The translations under genes were made by a program, and so were the position numbers. The notes under the pieces were generated by a model, which saw only the letters and a program-made list of their open reading frames with translations, had not been told where the DNA came from and ran no database searches. From VAZQ01 sp045811525 (GTDB lineage Bacteria > Pseudomonadota > Alphaproteobacteria > Rhizobiales > Xanthobacteraceae): 64,000 bases of DNA. The DNA is taken from NCBI GenBank assembly GCA_045811525.1, contig JBJMTV010000037.1, forward strand, positions 19,053-83,052, read 5' to 3'. Shown here piece after piece: positions 35,651-44,489 of this stretch (the first letter of the stretch is position 1; each line of letters starts with the position of its first letter).

Positions 35651-35935
35651 ATGAGCGAGCCAGGTATCCCGGGCGGGGCGCAACCACGCTTACCACGCGG
35701 CGTGCGCTTGGTTCATAGCGAGGCGCAGGGCGGGTGGGTGCTGCTCGCACCCGAGCGCGTGTTCAAGGCAGACGCGATTGCCGTCGAGATCATCAAGCGC
35801 TGTAATGGCGCGGCGAGCTTCAGCGAGATCGTTGATGACCTTGCGAAAACCTACAAGGCGCCGCGTGAGCGCATCCTGACCGACGTGACGGCGTTGCTGC
35901 GCACCCTGGCGGACAAACGACTGCTCGAGTTGTGA
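35651..35935 (+). CDS. pqqD: PqqA-binding chaperone PqqD
   Basis: PqqD (94 residues) presents PqqA to the radical-SAM enzyme PqqE. It has the RiPP-recognition layout: RLPRGVRLVHSEAQGGWVLLAPERVFKADAIAVEIIKRCNGAASFSEIVDDLAKTYKAP, then a helix ending ADKRLLEL. It is separated by 10 bases from pqqC and 46 bases from pqqE. It is a separate gene, not fused to pqqC or pqqE. Confidence 0.93.
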   Translation: MSEPGIPGGAQPRLPRGVRLVHSEAQGGWVLLAPERVFKADAIAVEIIKRCNGAASFSEIVDDLAKTYKAPRERILTDVTALLRTLADKRLLEL

Positions 35936-35981
35936 TCATGTCTGCCGGATGCCTGCTCGATAAGATAAGCGTTGCGGCATC

Positions 35982-37067
35982 ATGAGCACGTCTCCGGCGC
36001 GGCTGCACAAACCGCTTGGCCTCCTGGCCGAGCTGACACACCGATGTCCACTCGGCTGCCCTTATTGCTCGAACCCGCTGGCGCTCGATCGACGAGATGA
36101 CGAGCTCGATGCGGCTACTTGGGCTCGGGTATTCCGCGAAGCAGCCGCTCTCGGCGTTCTGCAGGTGCATTTGTCGGGCGGCGAGCCCGGCGCTCGGCGC
36201 GACTTGGTGGAGATTACCGCTGCCGTCCACACGGCTGGCCTCTACAGCAACCTGATTACGTCGGCCGTGGGCGTCAGCGGCAAGACCATCGCTGCCCTTG
36301 CCGACGTGGGGCTCGATCACGTGCAGATCTCGATGCAGGACAGCGAGGCAAGCTCAGCCGACCGCATTGCCGGTTACGATGGCGCGTTTGCGCGCAAATG
36401 CGCATTGGCCGGCGAGGTGGTGCGGCTGAAACTGCCGCTCACCGTCAACGCGGTCGTTCATCGCGCCAATATCGACCGGATCGCCGCATTGGTCGATCTC
36501 GCCATTGCTCTTGGTGCCAGTCGCGTGGAGATTGCACACGCTCAATATTACGGTTGGGCTCTGAAAAATCGGGCTCTGTTGATGCCGACGCGCGAGCAAG
36601 TGCAGCGTGCCGCCACTCTGGTCGAGGAGCTGCGTGTCCGTCACCACGGCCAAATTGTGATTGATGCAGTCGTGCCTGATTACTACGCGCGCTATCCCAA
36701 GCCATGCGTGGGTGGCTGGGGACGACGCTCGTTGAACGTGACCCCAGGAGGCAAGGTGCTGCCGTGTCACGCAGCAGAAACGATTCCCGGTCTCGACTTC
36801 TGGAACGTGCGTGATCATTCGCTGGCCGACATCTGGACAAGCTCGCCCGCGTTCAATGCATTTCGTGGCACCACCTGGATGAAGGAGCCATGCGCCAGCT
36901 GCTCGCGCCGGGAGGAGGATTTTGGCGGGTGCCGCTGCCAGGCATTTGCTCTAACCGGAGATGCAGCGGCAGCCGATCCGGTCTGTCATTTATCCCCGCA
37001 CCATTCCGCGCTGCCCCCGCTCACCGCGGAGCGGCATGAGGGCGGCTACGTTTATCGGCGGATGTGA
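35982..37067 (+). CDS. pqqE: PQQ biosynthesis radical-SAM enzyme PqqE
   Basis: PqqE cross-links the Glu and Tyr of PqqA, the first committed step. The N-terminal HRCPLGCPYCSNPL is the CxxxCxxC loop for the SAM-binding [4Fe-4S] cluster, followed by VHLSGGEPGARRDL. The C-terminal SPASM auxiliary-cluster cysteines are visible in KPCVGGW, KVLPCHAA, PCASCSRREEDFGGCRCQAF and PVCHLSP. 361 residues is normal. It closes the pqqABCDE set; no pqqF/G protease or PQQ dehydrogenase is within the window. Confidence 0.96.
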   Translation: MSTSPARLHKPLGLLAELTHRCPLGCPYCSNPLALDRRDDELDAATWARVFREAAALGVLQVHLSGGEPGARRDLVEITAAVHTAGLYSNLITSAVGVSGKTIAALADVGLDHVQISMQDSEASSADRIAGYDGAFARKCALAGEVVRLKLPLTVNAVVHRANIDRIAALVDLAIALGASRVEIAHAQYYGWALKNRALLMPTREQVQRAATLVEELRVRHHGQIVIDAVVPDYYARYPKPCVGGWGRRSLNVTPGGKVLPCHAAETIPGLDFWNVRDHSLADIWTSSPAFNAFRGTTWMKEPCASCSRREEDFGGCRCQAFALTGDAAAADPVCHLSPHHSALPPLTAERHEGGYVYRRM

Positions 37068-37171
37068 CCTCGTGGGCACGCTTTGAAGCGGCGAGGCCCG
37101 CGGTCACCTGCCAATCACGTGGGGTGAGTTCCTGGAGCTCGTTGGTAAGCTGCGCAGTGGAGGAAGATGAC

Positions 37172-37740
37172 ATGAGCATTCCACACGACCCCACGGTGCT
37201 GCCCGCCAATCTTCCCGTCCCTAGAGACGACGGCGCGACGCGGCACCTCACGGGACGCGCGCTACCCCCGGTGTCGCTTGCCGCGACCGACGGAACGCAG
37301 GTTGACCTGTCAAAGCTTGCCGGTCGCACCGTGGTCTACATCTACCCGCGTACCGGCGTGCCTGGACAGCCGCTGCCTGAAGGCTGGGACGCCATTCCTG
37401 GCGCCCGCGGCTGCACGCCCCAATCATGCTCGTTTCGCGATCATTTTGCGGAGCTGAAACGCCTCGGGGTGGCCCACCTCTTTGGTTTGTCGACCCAAGA
37501 TACGTCTTTTCAGCGTGAGGCCGCTGAGCGCCTCGCCCTGCCGTTCCCGTTGTTGTCGGACGAGGGCCTTGCTTGACGCGCACGCTTGATCTGCCGACGT
37601 TCTCGGTTCACCGCATGACGTTGCTCAAGCGTATGACATTGGTCATTGACGCTGGCGTGATTGCCAAGGTTTTCTATCCCGTCTTCCCGCCGGACAAGAG
37701 TGCCGAGGAGGTCGTCGCCTGGCTCGAAGAGTCGAGATAG
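37172..37740 (+). pseudogene. peroxiredoxin (BCP/PrxQ-like) with a single-base frameshift
   Basis: From ATG 37172 (GGAGG upstream) the frame runs SIPHDPTVLPANLPVP, VSLAATDGTQVDLSKLAG, VVYIYPRTGVPGQPLPEGW, GCTPQSCSFRDHFAEL (two cysteines of the peroxidatic/resolving type) and LSTQDTSFQREAAERLALPFPLLSDEGLA, then hits TGA at 37574. Reading on in the frame shifted by one base restores the usual C-terminus: TLDLPTFSV, MTLLKRMTLVIDAGVIAKVFYPVFPPDKSAEEVVAWL. Total 569 bases, one less than a multiple of three, consistent with a deleted T in GCTTTGACG. The tail overlaps the convergent uracil-DNA glycosylase gene by 67 bases. The product would be truncated after residue 134 unless this is an error. Confidence 0.85.
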
Positions 37741-38393
37741 GCGCGGGCCGCTGCGAAAACATTACGAAACATCTGCGGCGTGAGCACACGCGTGTTGGTG
37801 TTGTAGCGCGAGCAGTGGTAGCTCGCGAAAATCCGCAACTTGCCGACGTTATGCATCGCGCCGTGCCCGAACGGCGCCATAGACCGGCGCTCGCTAAGAG
37901 CAACCAGCGTGCTTTCGTGCGAGATGCGGCCCAGCGTGACAATGGCGCGCAGCTCCGGCATCTCGGCGATCGTTGCTGCGAGAAAGCGGCGACAGGTTTT
38001 AATCTCAGCTGACGTCGGCTTGTTTTCCGGGGGCACGCAGCGGACGGCATTGGTGATGCGCGTATCGATCAGCGCCAGCCCGTCGTCCGGGCGTGCTGCA
38101 TAGCTGCCGCGAGCAAAACCGAACTGCGCGAGCGTCTCGTAGAGCAGGTCGCCGGCATAGTCCCCGGTAAACGGCCGCCCGGTTCGATTTGCGCCGCGCA
38201 GACCGGGTGCGAGACCGATGATAAGTAAACGGGCATCGGATGATCCGAACGAGGCAACCGGGGCATTGAACCATGACGGCTCACGCGTCCGCCATTCGTC
38301 GCGGAAAACCGCGAGCCGGGGGCAGAGCGGACAGTCGCGCCCGGGTTTGCCCGATCCATCCGGCGTTTGAGCCCGCTCAGTCCTCGAAATCAT
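37674..38393 (-). CDS. uracil-DNA glycosylase, type 5 (UDGb)
   Basis: UDGb excises uracil and some other deaminated bases from DNA. The 239-residue protein has the family motif IIGLAPGLRGANRTGRPFTGDYAG, iron-sulfur-type cysteines (CPLCPRL at the N-terminus and CVPPENKPTSAEIKTCRRFL), and the C-terminal FASYHCSRYNTNTRVLT with the catalytic-side His. Type 5 glycosylases are most common in Actinobacteria, Thermus and some alphaproteobacteria. The start at 38393 overlaps the upstream NYN gene by 17 bases, so the two are probably translated together. Confidence 0.88.
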   Translation of the reverse strand: MISRTERAQTPDGSGKPGRDCPLCPRLAVFRDEWRTREPSWFNAPVASFGSSDARLLIIGLAPGLRGANRTGRPFTGDYAGDLLYETLAQFGFARGSYAARPDDGLALIDTRITNAVRCVPPENKPTSAEIKTCRRFLAATIAEMPELRAIVTLGRISHESTLVALSERRSMAPFGHGAMHNVGKLRIFASYHCSRYNTNTRVLTPQMFRNVFAAARAYLDSSSQATTSSALLSGGKTG

Positions 38394-39036
38394 CGTCCTC
38401 GTCGACTGGCACGCCGGCCGCTGCGCGCTGTGGCGCGATGGGACGCTGCAGGAATTGTGGTGTATGCCGCTCTGGTCGCGACTCGCGCCCTTCGCGCGGA
38501 CCTCGCTCCGAGGGGTCGCGCCCGATCTTGGGCTGCAGCTCCACGATATCGAGAAATATGTCTGCCTGTCGGCGCAGCTCGTCGGCCACCATCGGCGGCT
38601 GAGTTGAGATCGTGGAAACCACCGTCACGCGCACGCCGCGGCGCTGCACCGCCTCGACCAGGGACCGGAAATCACCATCACCCGAGAACAGGATCATGTG
38701 ATCGATTGATCCCGCGATCTCCATGGCGTCGACCGCGAGCTCGATATCCATGTTCCCCTTCACCTTGCGCCGCCCGGTCTGATCCACAAACTCCTTCGTG
38801 GCCTTCGTGACGACGCTGTAGCCGTTGTAATCGAGCCAATCGATCAAGGGCCGGATCGACGAATATTCCTGATCCTCGATGACGGCGGTGTAGTAAAACG
38901 CCCGCAATAAGTAACCGCGCGACTGAAACTCGCGCAACAAGCGCTTGTAGTCGATGTCGAATCCGAGCGACTTCGCGGTCGCATAAAGGTTCGCCCCGTC
39001 AATGAACAGGGCGATCTTTTCAGTCTTGCTTTCCAT
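38377..39036 (-). CDS. NYN-domain (LabA-like) putative ribonuclease
   Basis: A 219-residue protein with the NYN/PIN-like nuclease fold. Acidic active-site residues are seen in IALFIDGANLYATAKSLG, KGNMDIELAVDAMEIAG and MILFSGDGDFRSLVEAVQRRG. The C-terminal ~55 residues are polar and Arg/Glu-rich (RDPSERGPREGRESRPERH), ending in an acidic DEDDDFED tail, probably disordered. Cognate RNA is unknown. It lies just upstream of the UDGb gene on the same strand. Confidence 0.9.
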   Translation of the reverse strand: MESKTEKIALFIDGANLYATAKSLGFDIDYKRLLREFQSRGYLLRAFYYTAVIEDQEYSSIRPLIDWLDYNGYSVVTKATKEFVDQTGRRKVKGNMDIELAVDAMEIAGSIDHMILFSGDGDFRSLVEAVQRRGVRVTVVSTISTQPPMVADELRRQADIFLDIVELQPKIGRDPSERGPREGRESRPERHTPQFLQRPIAPQRAAAGVPVDEDDDFED

Positions 39037-39301
39037 GGTCGGTGGCGTCCGTGCGCGTGTCGCTTGATCGCAAATAGGGCCGGCGCTCGGGTGCGGGGCA
39101 AACCGCTGAATAATCGCCGGTGGGCTGTTATTCTGGCTTGGTCTCGCCCGGCCGGAAAAGCGGCGGGACGCTTGCCGTTACGGCTCACATTAAATGTAAA
39201 TGTAAGGATGGCGGGCTGGTTCCGAGCTTCTGGGTAACAGAGGCGTCCCGCTGCGCCAAGGAAAATGTGCGGCGCAATCGGCACGCACGGCAAGTTTCGC
39301 C

Positions 39302-39329
39302 TTGCACTTTGCCAACGGGCTGGCTACCT
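39302..39329 (+). promoter_or_regulatory. candidate promoter for rpoZ
   Basis: TTGCAC at 39302-39307 and CTACCT at 39324-39329 with a 16-base spacer, 42 bases before the rpoZ ATG. The 335-base gap 39037-39371 otherwise shows no gene. Prediction by eye only. Confidence 0.35.
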
Positions 39330-39371
39330 ACCCCAGCACTTCCCCTTCAAAGGTATCGGAGCGCCGCGCCC

Positions 39372-39764
39372 ATGGCTCGAGTCACTGTCGAGGATTGCAT
39401 CGACAAGGTTGATAACCGGTTCGACCTCGTGTTGTTGGCAAGTCACCGGGCCCGCATGATTTCTTCCGGCACTCAGATCACCATAGACCGCGACAACGAC
39501 AAGAACCCTGTCGTCGCCTTGCGGGAGATCGCCGATGAGACGATTTCGCCCGACGATCTGCGCGAGGAGTTGGTTCACTCGCTGCAGAAATACGTCGAGG
39601 TGGATGAACCGGAGCCCGACACCGCTCCTCTGATCGGCGGAGCCGGCGGGAGCATCGACGCCGATGACACCGAGGTGGTCAGCGAGCGGATGACTGAGGA
39701 GGAGTTGCTCAAGGGCCTGGAGGGCCTGACCCCTCCCGAGGAGCAGCCCGAAGAAGAGGAATAA
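39372..39764 (+). CDS. rpoZ: RNA polymerase omega subunit
   Basis: Omega is a small core subunit that assists assembly of beta-prime and binds (p)ppGpp. The family start MARVTVEDCIDKVDNRFDLVLLASHRARMISSG is intact, followed by NPVVALREIADETI. At 130 residues it has a long acidic C-tail (EEELLKGLEGLTPPEEQPEEEE), usual in alphaproteobacteria. It precedes rsh, a common pairing. Confidence 0.96.
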   Translation: MARVTVEDCIDKVDNRFDLVLLASHRARMISSGTQITIDRDNDKNPVVALREIADETISPDDLREELVHSLQKYVEVDEPEPDTAPLIGGAGGSIDADDTEVVSERMTEEELLKGLEGLTPPEEQPEEEE

Positions 39765-39798
39765 GTTCCTCGGCCACCCCTTCGCGCGACGCGTCCTG

Positions 39799-39826
39799 CG
39801 GCCCGGAATACTCCGGGCCGTTTTTG
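39799..39826 (+). terminator. rho-independent terminator after rpoZ
   Basis: CGGCCCGGA / TCCGGGCCG form a 9-bp GC-rich stem (39799-39820) with a 4-base loop, followed by TTTTTGTTTG. It suggests rsh is transcribed separately, at least in part. Confidence 0.88.
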
Positions 39827-40010
39827 TTTGTGCGCCTGTAGTTTTGGCGTCTTGTAGTTTGGACGCTGTGCCACCCGTTGGCGCCAACAACAAGCGCCGT
39901 GATATCCTGTGTGTGGATGAAGCTGCCGGGGGTTGACCGGCGGGCGAGGATTGCCATGTCGCATGGCCTCTGGCGGGTCGGGGTAACGCCCGGCGTCACT
40001 CGAGCGAAAC

Positions 40011-42272
40011 ATGAACATCGTTCCACAACTCACTGACAAACCTGCGAGATCAAGAGGCGTATCTGCCCACATTATGCGGCAATATGAATTGATCGATCGG
40101 GTAAAGCGCTACAATCCGGCGACCAGCGAAGCACTGCTCAATCGTGCGTATGTCTATGCGATGAAGGCGCATGGCGAGCAAAAACGTGCCTCGGGCGACC
40201 CATATTTCTCCCACCCGCTGGAAGTCGCGGCGATCCTCACCGATCTCAAGCTCGACGATTCGACGATTGCTGCTGCGCTTTTGCATGACACGATCGAGGA
40301 TACTGCGACGACCCGCGGCGAGATCGACCAGATGTTCGGGAAGGACATCGGCGCGCTCGTCGACGGTCTGACCAAACTCAACAAGCTTGACCTCGTCACC
40401 AAAGAGGCAAAGCAGGCCGAAAACCTGCGCAAGCTCCTGTTGGCCATTGCCGACGATGTGCGCGTGCTGCTGGTCAAGCTCGCCGACCGCTTGCACAACA
40501 TGCGCACCTTATCGCACGTGCGGCACGAGACGCGGCATCGCATGGCCGAGGAAACCCTCGACATCTACGCGCCCCTTGCCGGCCGTATGGGCATGCACGA
40601 GATGCGCGAGGAACTCGAGGATCTGGCCTTCAAAGAGCTCAATCCGGAAGCGTACCGCGTCGTGAGCGAGCGGCTTCATGCGCTGGAAACCAAGAATGCC
40701 GGCTTGGTGAGCGAGATTGAGCGCCAGCTCACCGGAAAACTGTCCGGTCGTGGGATTGCCGCGACCGTGACCGGGCGCCGCAAGCGCGCCTATTCGATCT
40801 GGCACAAGATGGAGCGCAAGTCGGTCGGATTCGAGCAGCTTTCCGATCTTTTCGGGTTCCGCGTGATCGTCAGCTCAGTTCCGGAATGCTATCAGGCGCT
40901 CGGCGTGGTGCACACCACGTGGCCGGTGGTGCCGGGCCGTTTCAAGGATTACGTCTCGACGCCTAAGCAGAACGACTACCGCTCCATTCACACGACCGTG
41001 ATCGGACCGAGTCAGCAGCGTGTCGAGCTGCAGATCCGCACACGCGAGATGCATGAGTTAGCGGAGTACGGAATCGCGGCGCATGCGCTCTACAAAGATT
41101 TTCCCGGCTCCCCGACGGAGATGCTGTCGCGCGAATCGAGTGCCTATGCATGGTTGCGGCGAACCATCGAGCTTCTCGCTGAAGGCTCGAATCCGGAGGA
41201 GTTTCTCGAGCATACCAAGCTCGAGTTGTTTCACGATCAGGTGTTCTGCTTCACGCCGAAAGGCAAGCTGATTGCGCTGCCGCGGCGCGCCAATGCCATC
41301 GACTTTGCCTATGCAGTGCATACCGGCGTCGGCAACATGGCGGTCGGCTGCAAAATCAACGGCAAAATTGCGCCGCTTGCCTCCGAGCTTGCCAATGGCG
41401 ACGAGGTCGAGATCATTACCTCGAAGGCACAGACGGCGCCTCCGGCGGCCTGGGAATCTCTGGTGACAACCGGCAAAGCGCGCGCGGCCATCCGGCGTGC
41501 GACCCGTGTTGCTGTCCGGGCTCAGTATGCCGGCCTTGGGCGGCGCATCGTCGAGCGGCTCTGCGAGCGCGCCAAGATGCTCTATTCGGACGAGAAGCTG
41601 CAAGGTGCGCTGCCGCGGCTGGCGCGTGCGTCGATTGAGGAGGTGATGTCGGCCGTGGGTCGGGGAGAGATGCGGGCCGCTGACGTGGTGCGGGCAATGT
41701 ATCCGGATTACCAGGAGGAGCGCGCAGCCATCATCGCCCAGCAGCCGAAAGCGGAGAGCGGCTGGTTCGGTCTGAAGCGGGCAAAAGCCGTCAAGGTCAA
41801 GGTGCCGGGACAATCCGGAGCGGCGATCCCCATCCGCGGCATCAACACCGATCTGCCGGTCCGCTTCGCCCCGAATGGCGGTGCTGTGCCCGGTGATCGG
41901 ATCGTCGGTATTCTTACGCCGGGGGAGGGGATCACCATCTACCCGATTCAATCGCCCTCCTTGATCGATTTCGAGGACGTGCCTGAACGTTGGCTCGACT
42001 TGCGCTGGGACGTCGAGGAGCAGACCCCGCAACGCTTTCCGGCCCGCATTCAGCTACAGACCGTGAACGAGCCTGGCTCGCTTGCCCAGGTGACGCAGGT
42101 GATCGCCGATCATGATGGCAATATCGACAACATCCACATGGAGCGCTCCGCGCCTGATTTTACAGCGGTGACCATCGATCTCGAGGTGTTCGACATCAAG
42201 CATCTGAATTCGATCATTGCTCAGCTGCGTGCCAAGCACGTCGTCGCAAGCGCCGAGCGGGTCAACGCTTGA
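40011..42272 (+). CDS. bifunctional (p)ppGpp synthetase/hydrolase Rsh
   Basis: The alphaproteobacterial RelA/SpoT homologue that makes and degrades the stringent alarmone. Domains: HD hydrolase around residues 50-170 (HPLEVAAIL, LLHDTIEDT, KLADRLHNMRTL), synthetase around 250-365 (RKRAYSIWHKM, RFKDYVSTPKQNDYRSIHTTVIG), TGS around 410-470 (VFCFTPKGKLIALPRRANAIDFAYAVHTG), and a C-terminal ACT domain from about 685 (RIQLQTVNEPGSLAQVTQVIADH). The hydrolase HD pair is intact. An internal ATG at 40074 (MRQYELI) matches the usual conserved start better than 40011. Total length 753 is normal. Confidence 0.94.
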   Translation: MNIVPQLTDKPARSRGVSAHIMRQYELIDRVKRYNPATSEALLNRAYVYAMKAHGEQKRASGDPYFSHPLEVAAILTDLKLDDSTIAAALLHDTIEDTATTRGEIDQMFGKDIGALVDGLTKLNKLDLVTKEAKQAENLRKLLLAIADDVRVLLVKLADRLHNMRTLSHVRHETRHRMAEETLDIYAPLAGRMGMHEMREELEDLAFKELNPEAYRVVSERLHALETKNAGLVSEIERQLTGKLSGRGIAATVTGRRKRAYSIWHKMERKSVGFEQLSDLFGFRVIVSSVPECYQALGVVHTTWPVVPGRFKDYVSTPKQNDYRSIHTTVIGPSQQRVELQIRTREMHELAEYGIAAHALYKDFPGSPTEMLSRESSAYAWLRRTIELLAEGSNPEEFLEHTKLELFHDQVFCFTPKGKLIALPRRANAIDFAYAVHTGVGNMAVGCKINGKIAPLASELANGDEVEIITSKAQTAPPAAWESLVTTGKARAAIRRATRVAVRAQYAGLGRRIVERLCERAKMLYSDEKLQGALPRLARASIEEVMSAVGRGEMRAADVVRAMYPDYQEERAAIIAQQPKAESGWFGLKRAKAVKVKVPGQSGAAIPIRGINTDLPVRFAPNGGAVPGDRIVGILTPGEGITIYPIQSPSLIDFEDVPERWLDLRWDVEEQTPQRFPARIQLQTVNEPGSLAQVTQVIADHDGNIDNIHMERSAPDFTAVTIDLEVFDIKHLNSIIAQLRAKHVVASAERVNA

Positions 42273-42351
42273 AGGGCCGATCCCAGATTCGCGATCTCAG
42301 ATTGAAATGAGTCGAGCCGAATAGCTCCCTGCCAGGCCTTATGGCACTCCC

Positions 42352-43107
42352 ATGCACAGCGCTAATCACCTGCGACTAGGGGTCAACGTCGATCACGTCG
42401 CGACCATCCGCAATGCGCGTGGCGGATCGCATCCTGATCCGGTGCGTGCGGCGAAGCTCGCGATCGAGGCCGGCGCCGATGGCATCACCGCACATTTGCG
42501 TGAGGACCGCCGCCATATTCGGGATGACGATATGGCGCGGCTGAAGGCCGAAATCGCCAAGCCGCTCAATTTCGAAATGGCGGCGACGGATGAGATGGTG
42601 GGGATTGCGCTGAAAACCATGCCGCATGCAGCCTGTTTAGTCCCTGAGCGGCGGGAGGAACGCACGACCGAGGGGGGTCTCGACGTTGTCACTCAAATCC
42701 ACGTGCTTGCCCCGGCAGTGGCCAGGCTTGCGCAGGCAGGCGTCCGGGTTTCTCTGTTCATTGTGGCCGATCCCCGACAGATCGAGGCTGCCGCGCGCAT
42801 CCAGGCGCCGGTGATCGAGATCCATACTGGGGCTTGGTGTGAGGCCCTGGCCGATGAGCGCATGGAGGCTGCGGAGAGCGAATGGCTGCGCATTCGCGAC
42901 GGTGCGGCACTCGCGAAAGCGGCCGGCCTCGAAGTGCATGCCGGCCATGGTCTTGATTTCGATACCGCCGAGGCGGTCGCCGCTCTGCCGGAAGTGGTTG
43001 AGCTCAACATTGGCCACTTTCTCATCGGCGAGGCGATCGTCTCCGGTCTCGAGAGTGCCGTGCGGACGATGCGCGCCGCGATGGAGCGCGGCAGGGGTTC
43101 GACATGA
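42352..43107 (+). CDS. pdxJ: pyridoxine 5'-phosphate synthase
   Basis: PdxJ condenses 1-deoxyxylulose-5-phosphate with 3-amino-2-oxopropyl phosphate in vitamin B6 synthesis. The 251-residue TIM barrel begins LRLGVNVDHVATIRNARGG and has GADGITAHLREDRRHI, PLNFEMAATDEMVGIAL, and GLEVHAGHGLDFDTAE; catalytic Glu and His residues lie in these blocks. The stop overlaps the acpS start (ATGA). Confidence 0.97.
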   Translation: MHSANHLRLGVNVDHVATIRNARGGSHPDPVRAAKLAIEAGADGITAHLREDRRHIRDDDMARLKAEIAKPLNFEMAATDEMVGIALKTMPHAACLVPERREERTTEGGLDVVTQIHVLAPAVARLAQAGVRVSLFIVADPRQIEAAARIQAPVIEIHTGAWCEALADERMEAAESEWLRIRDGAALAKAAGLEVHAGHGLDFDTAEAVAALPEVVELNIGHFLIGEAIVSGLESAVRTMRAAMERGRGST

Positions 43108-43541
43108 TCCTTGGTATTGGCTCCGATATCGTCGATGTGCGCCGGATCGAGCAGACGATCGAGCGGCATGGCGAGCGTTTCATCTCCCGCATTTTTACGG
43201 CAACCGAGCGCGCCAAGGCCGAGAGCCGCGCGCGCCGGGCGGAGACCTACGCCAAGCGGTTTGCTGCGAAGGAGGCATGCGCCAAGGCCCTCGGAACCGG
43301 GTTGCGTGCTGGGGTGTTCTGGCGCGACATGGGGGTGGTCAACTTGCCCTCCGGCCGCCCCTCCATCGAGTTGAGCGGAGGTGCGCTTGCGCGACTGCAG
43401 GCCATCACGCCTGCCGGATACGATGCCCGCATCGATGTGACCATCACCGACGAAGGTCCAATGGCGCAAGCGCTGGTGGTGATCTCCGCCATTCCCCGCA
43501 CCGATGGCGGCGCTTCGCTGGTTCCCGGAGGCATCATGTAA
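43104..43541 (+). CDS. acpS: holo-[acyl-carrier-protein] synthase
   Basis: AcpS transfers 4'-phosphopantetheine from CoA to ACP. MILGIGSDIVDVRRIEQTIERHGERF contains the Mg-binding Asp, and AKRFAAKEACAKALGTGL the Glu and Lys of the second conserved block. 145 residues. ATG 43104 overlaps the pdxJ stop by 4 bases. Confidence 0.97.
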   Translation: MILGIGSDIVDVRRIEQTIERHGERFISRIFTATERAKAESRARRAETYAKRFAAKEACAKALGTGLRAGVFWRDMGVVNLPSGRPSIELSGGALARLQAITPAGYDARIDVTITDEGPMAQALVVISAIPRTDGGASLVPGGIM

Positions 43542-43733
43542 CCCGCGTTTTGACAGGCGTTTGCGCCTCGTGCTGCGAGCGGTTACAAGGGCGCGCCAGG
43601 ATTCCTGGAGACTCCGCGGGACGCTGTTCATCCGCATAAATTTCTGAACGCAACAGCATTTTTGGCTTCGAGGGGCAGGCCTACTCAGCAAGCGCCGCGG
43701 CAGACGGGTGCGGCAGCAAAAAGGACCAAGCAC

Positions 43734-44489
43734 ATGGGCGTGCCATCGATGGCCAAAAAAAAGGAAGGCGGTGTTGCCGAAACCGGCCGCGTGATTGTGC
43801 ACGCGTTGCTGATTGCGCTGGTCATCCGGACCTTCCTGTTTCAGCCATTCAACATTCCATCCGGATCGATGAAGGCGACGCTGCTCATCGGCGACTATCT
43901 TTTTGTTTCAAAGTTTTCATATGGCTACAGCCACTATTCGCTTCCCCTGTCGCCGAATATTTTTCCCGGACGCATCTGGGCATCGCAGCCCAATCGGGGC
44001 GATGTCGTCGTCTTCCGACTGCCGAAGGACGACTCGACCGACTACATCAAGCGCGTGATCGGGTTGCCGGGTGACAACATCCAGATGATCGATGGCTTGC
44101 TGCACATCAATGGCGAGCCGATAAAGCGCGAGCGTATCGAGGATTTCATCGATACCGACGAAGGCGCGCGCGACTCGCGCATCAAGCGTTGGCGCGAGAC
44201 GTTGCCTAACGGCGTGAGCTACACCACCCTCGATCTGATGGATAACGGGTTTTACGACAACACTCCCGTATACCACGTTCCTGCAGGCCATTACTTCATG
44301 ATGGGCGACAACCGAGACAACTCGACCGACAGCCGCGTCCTGAGCCAGGTTGGATACGTGCCATTCGAAAATATTGTCGGGCGCGCGCAAATTATCTTCT
44401 TCTCGATCCTCGAAGGGGAGCACGCGTGGATGGTGTGGCGCTGGCCATGGTCGGTCCGCTGGGGCCGGCTGTTCACGATCGTTCGATGA
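43734..44489 (+). CDS. lepB: signal peptidase I
   Basis: LepB removes signal peptides at the periplasmic face of the inner membrane. After an N-terminal basic tag (MAKKKEGG) one TM helix spans VIVHALLIALVIRTFLF. Catalytic Ser is in NIPSGSMKATLLIGDYL, catalytic Lys in DYIKRVIGLPGDNI, and the C-terminal GHYFMMGDNRDNSTDSR is typical. AAGGA eight bases before ATG 43734 decides the start over 43749. Its stop overlaps the rnc start (ATGA). Confidence 0.96.
   Translation: MGVPSMAKKKEGGVAETGRVIVHALLIALVIRTFLFQPFNIPSGSMKATLLIGDYLFVSKFSYGYSHYSLPLSPNIFPGRIWASQPNRGDVVVFRLPKDDSTDYIKRVIGLPGDNIQMIDGLLHINGEPIKRERIEDFIDTDEGARDSRIKRWRETLPNGVSYTTLDLMDNGFYDNTPVYHVPAGHYFMMGDNRDNSTDSRVLSQVGYVPFENIVGRAQIIFFSILEGEHAWMVWRWPWSVRWGRLFTIVR

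Noticed and set aside
35938..35985. 15-codon mini-ORF whose stop overlaps the pqqE start
   Set aside because: Could be a coupling leader, but there is no ribosome site and the length is too short to judge.
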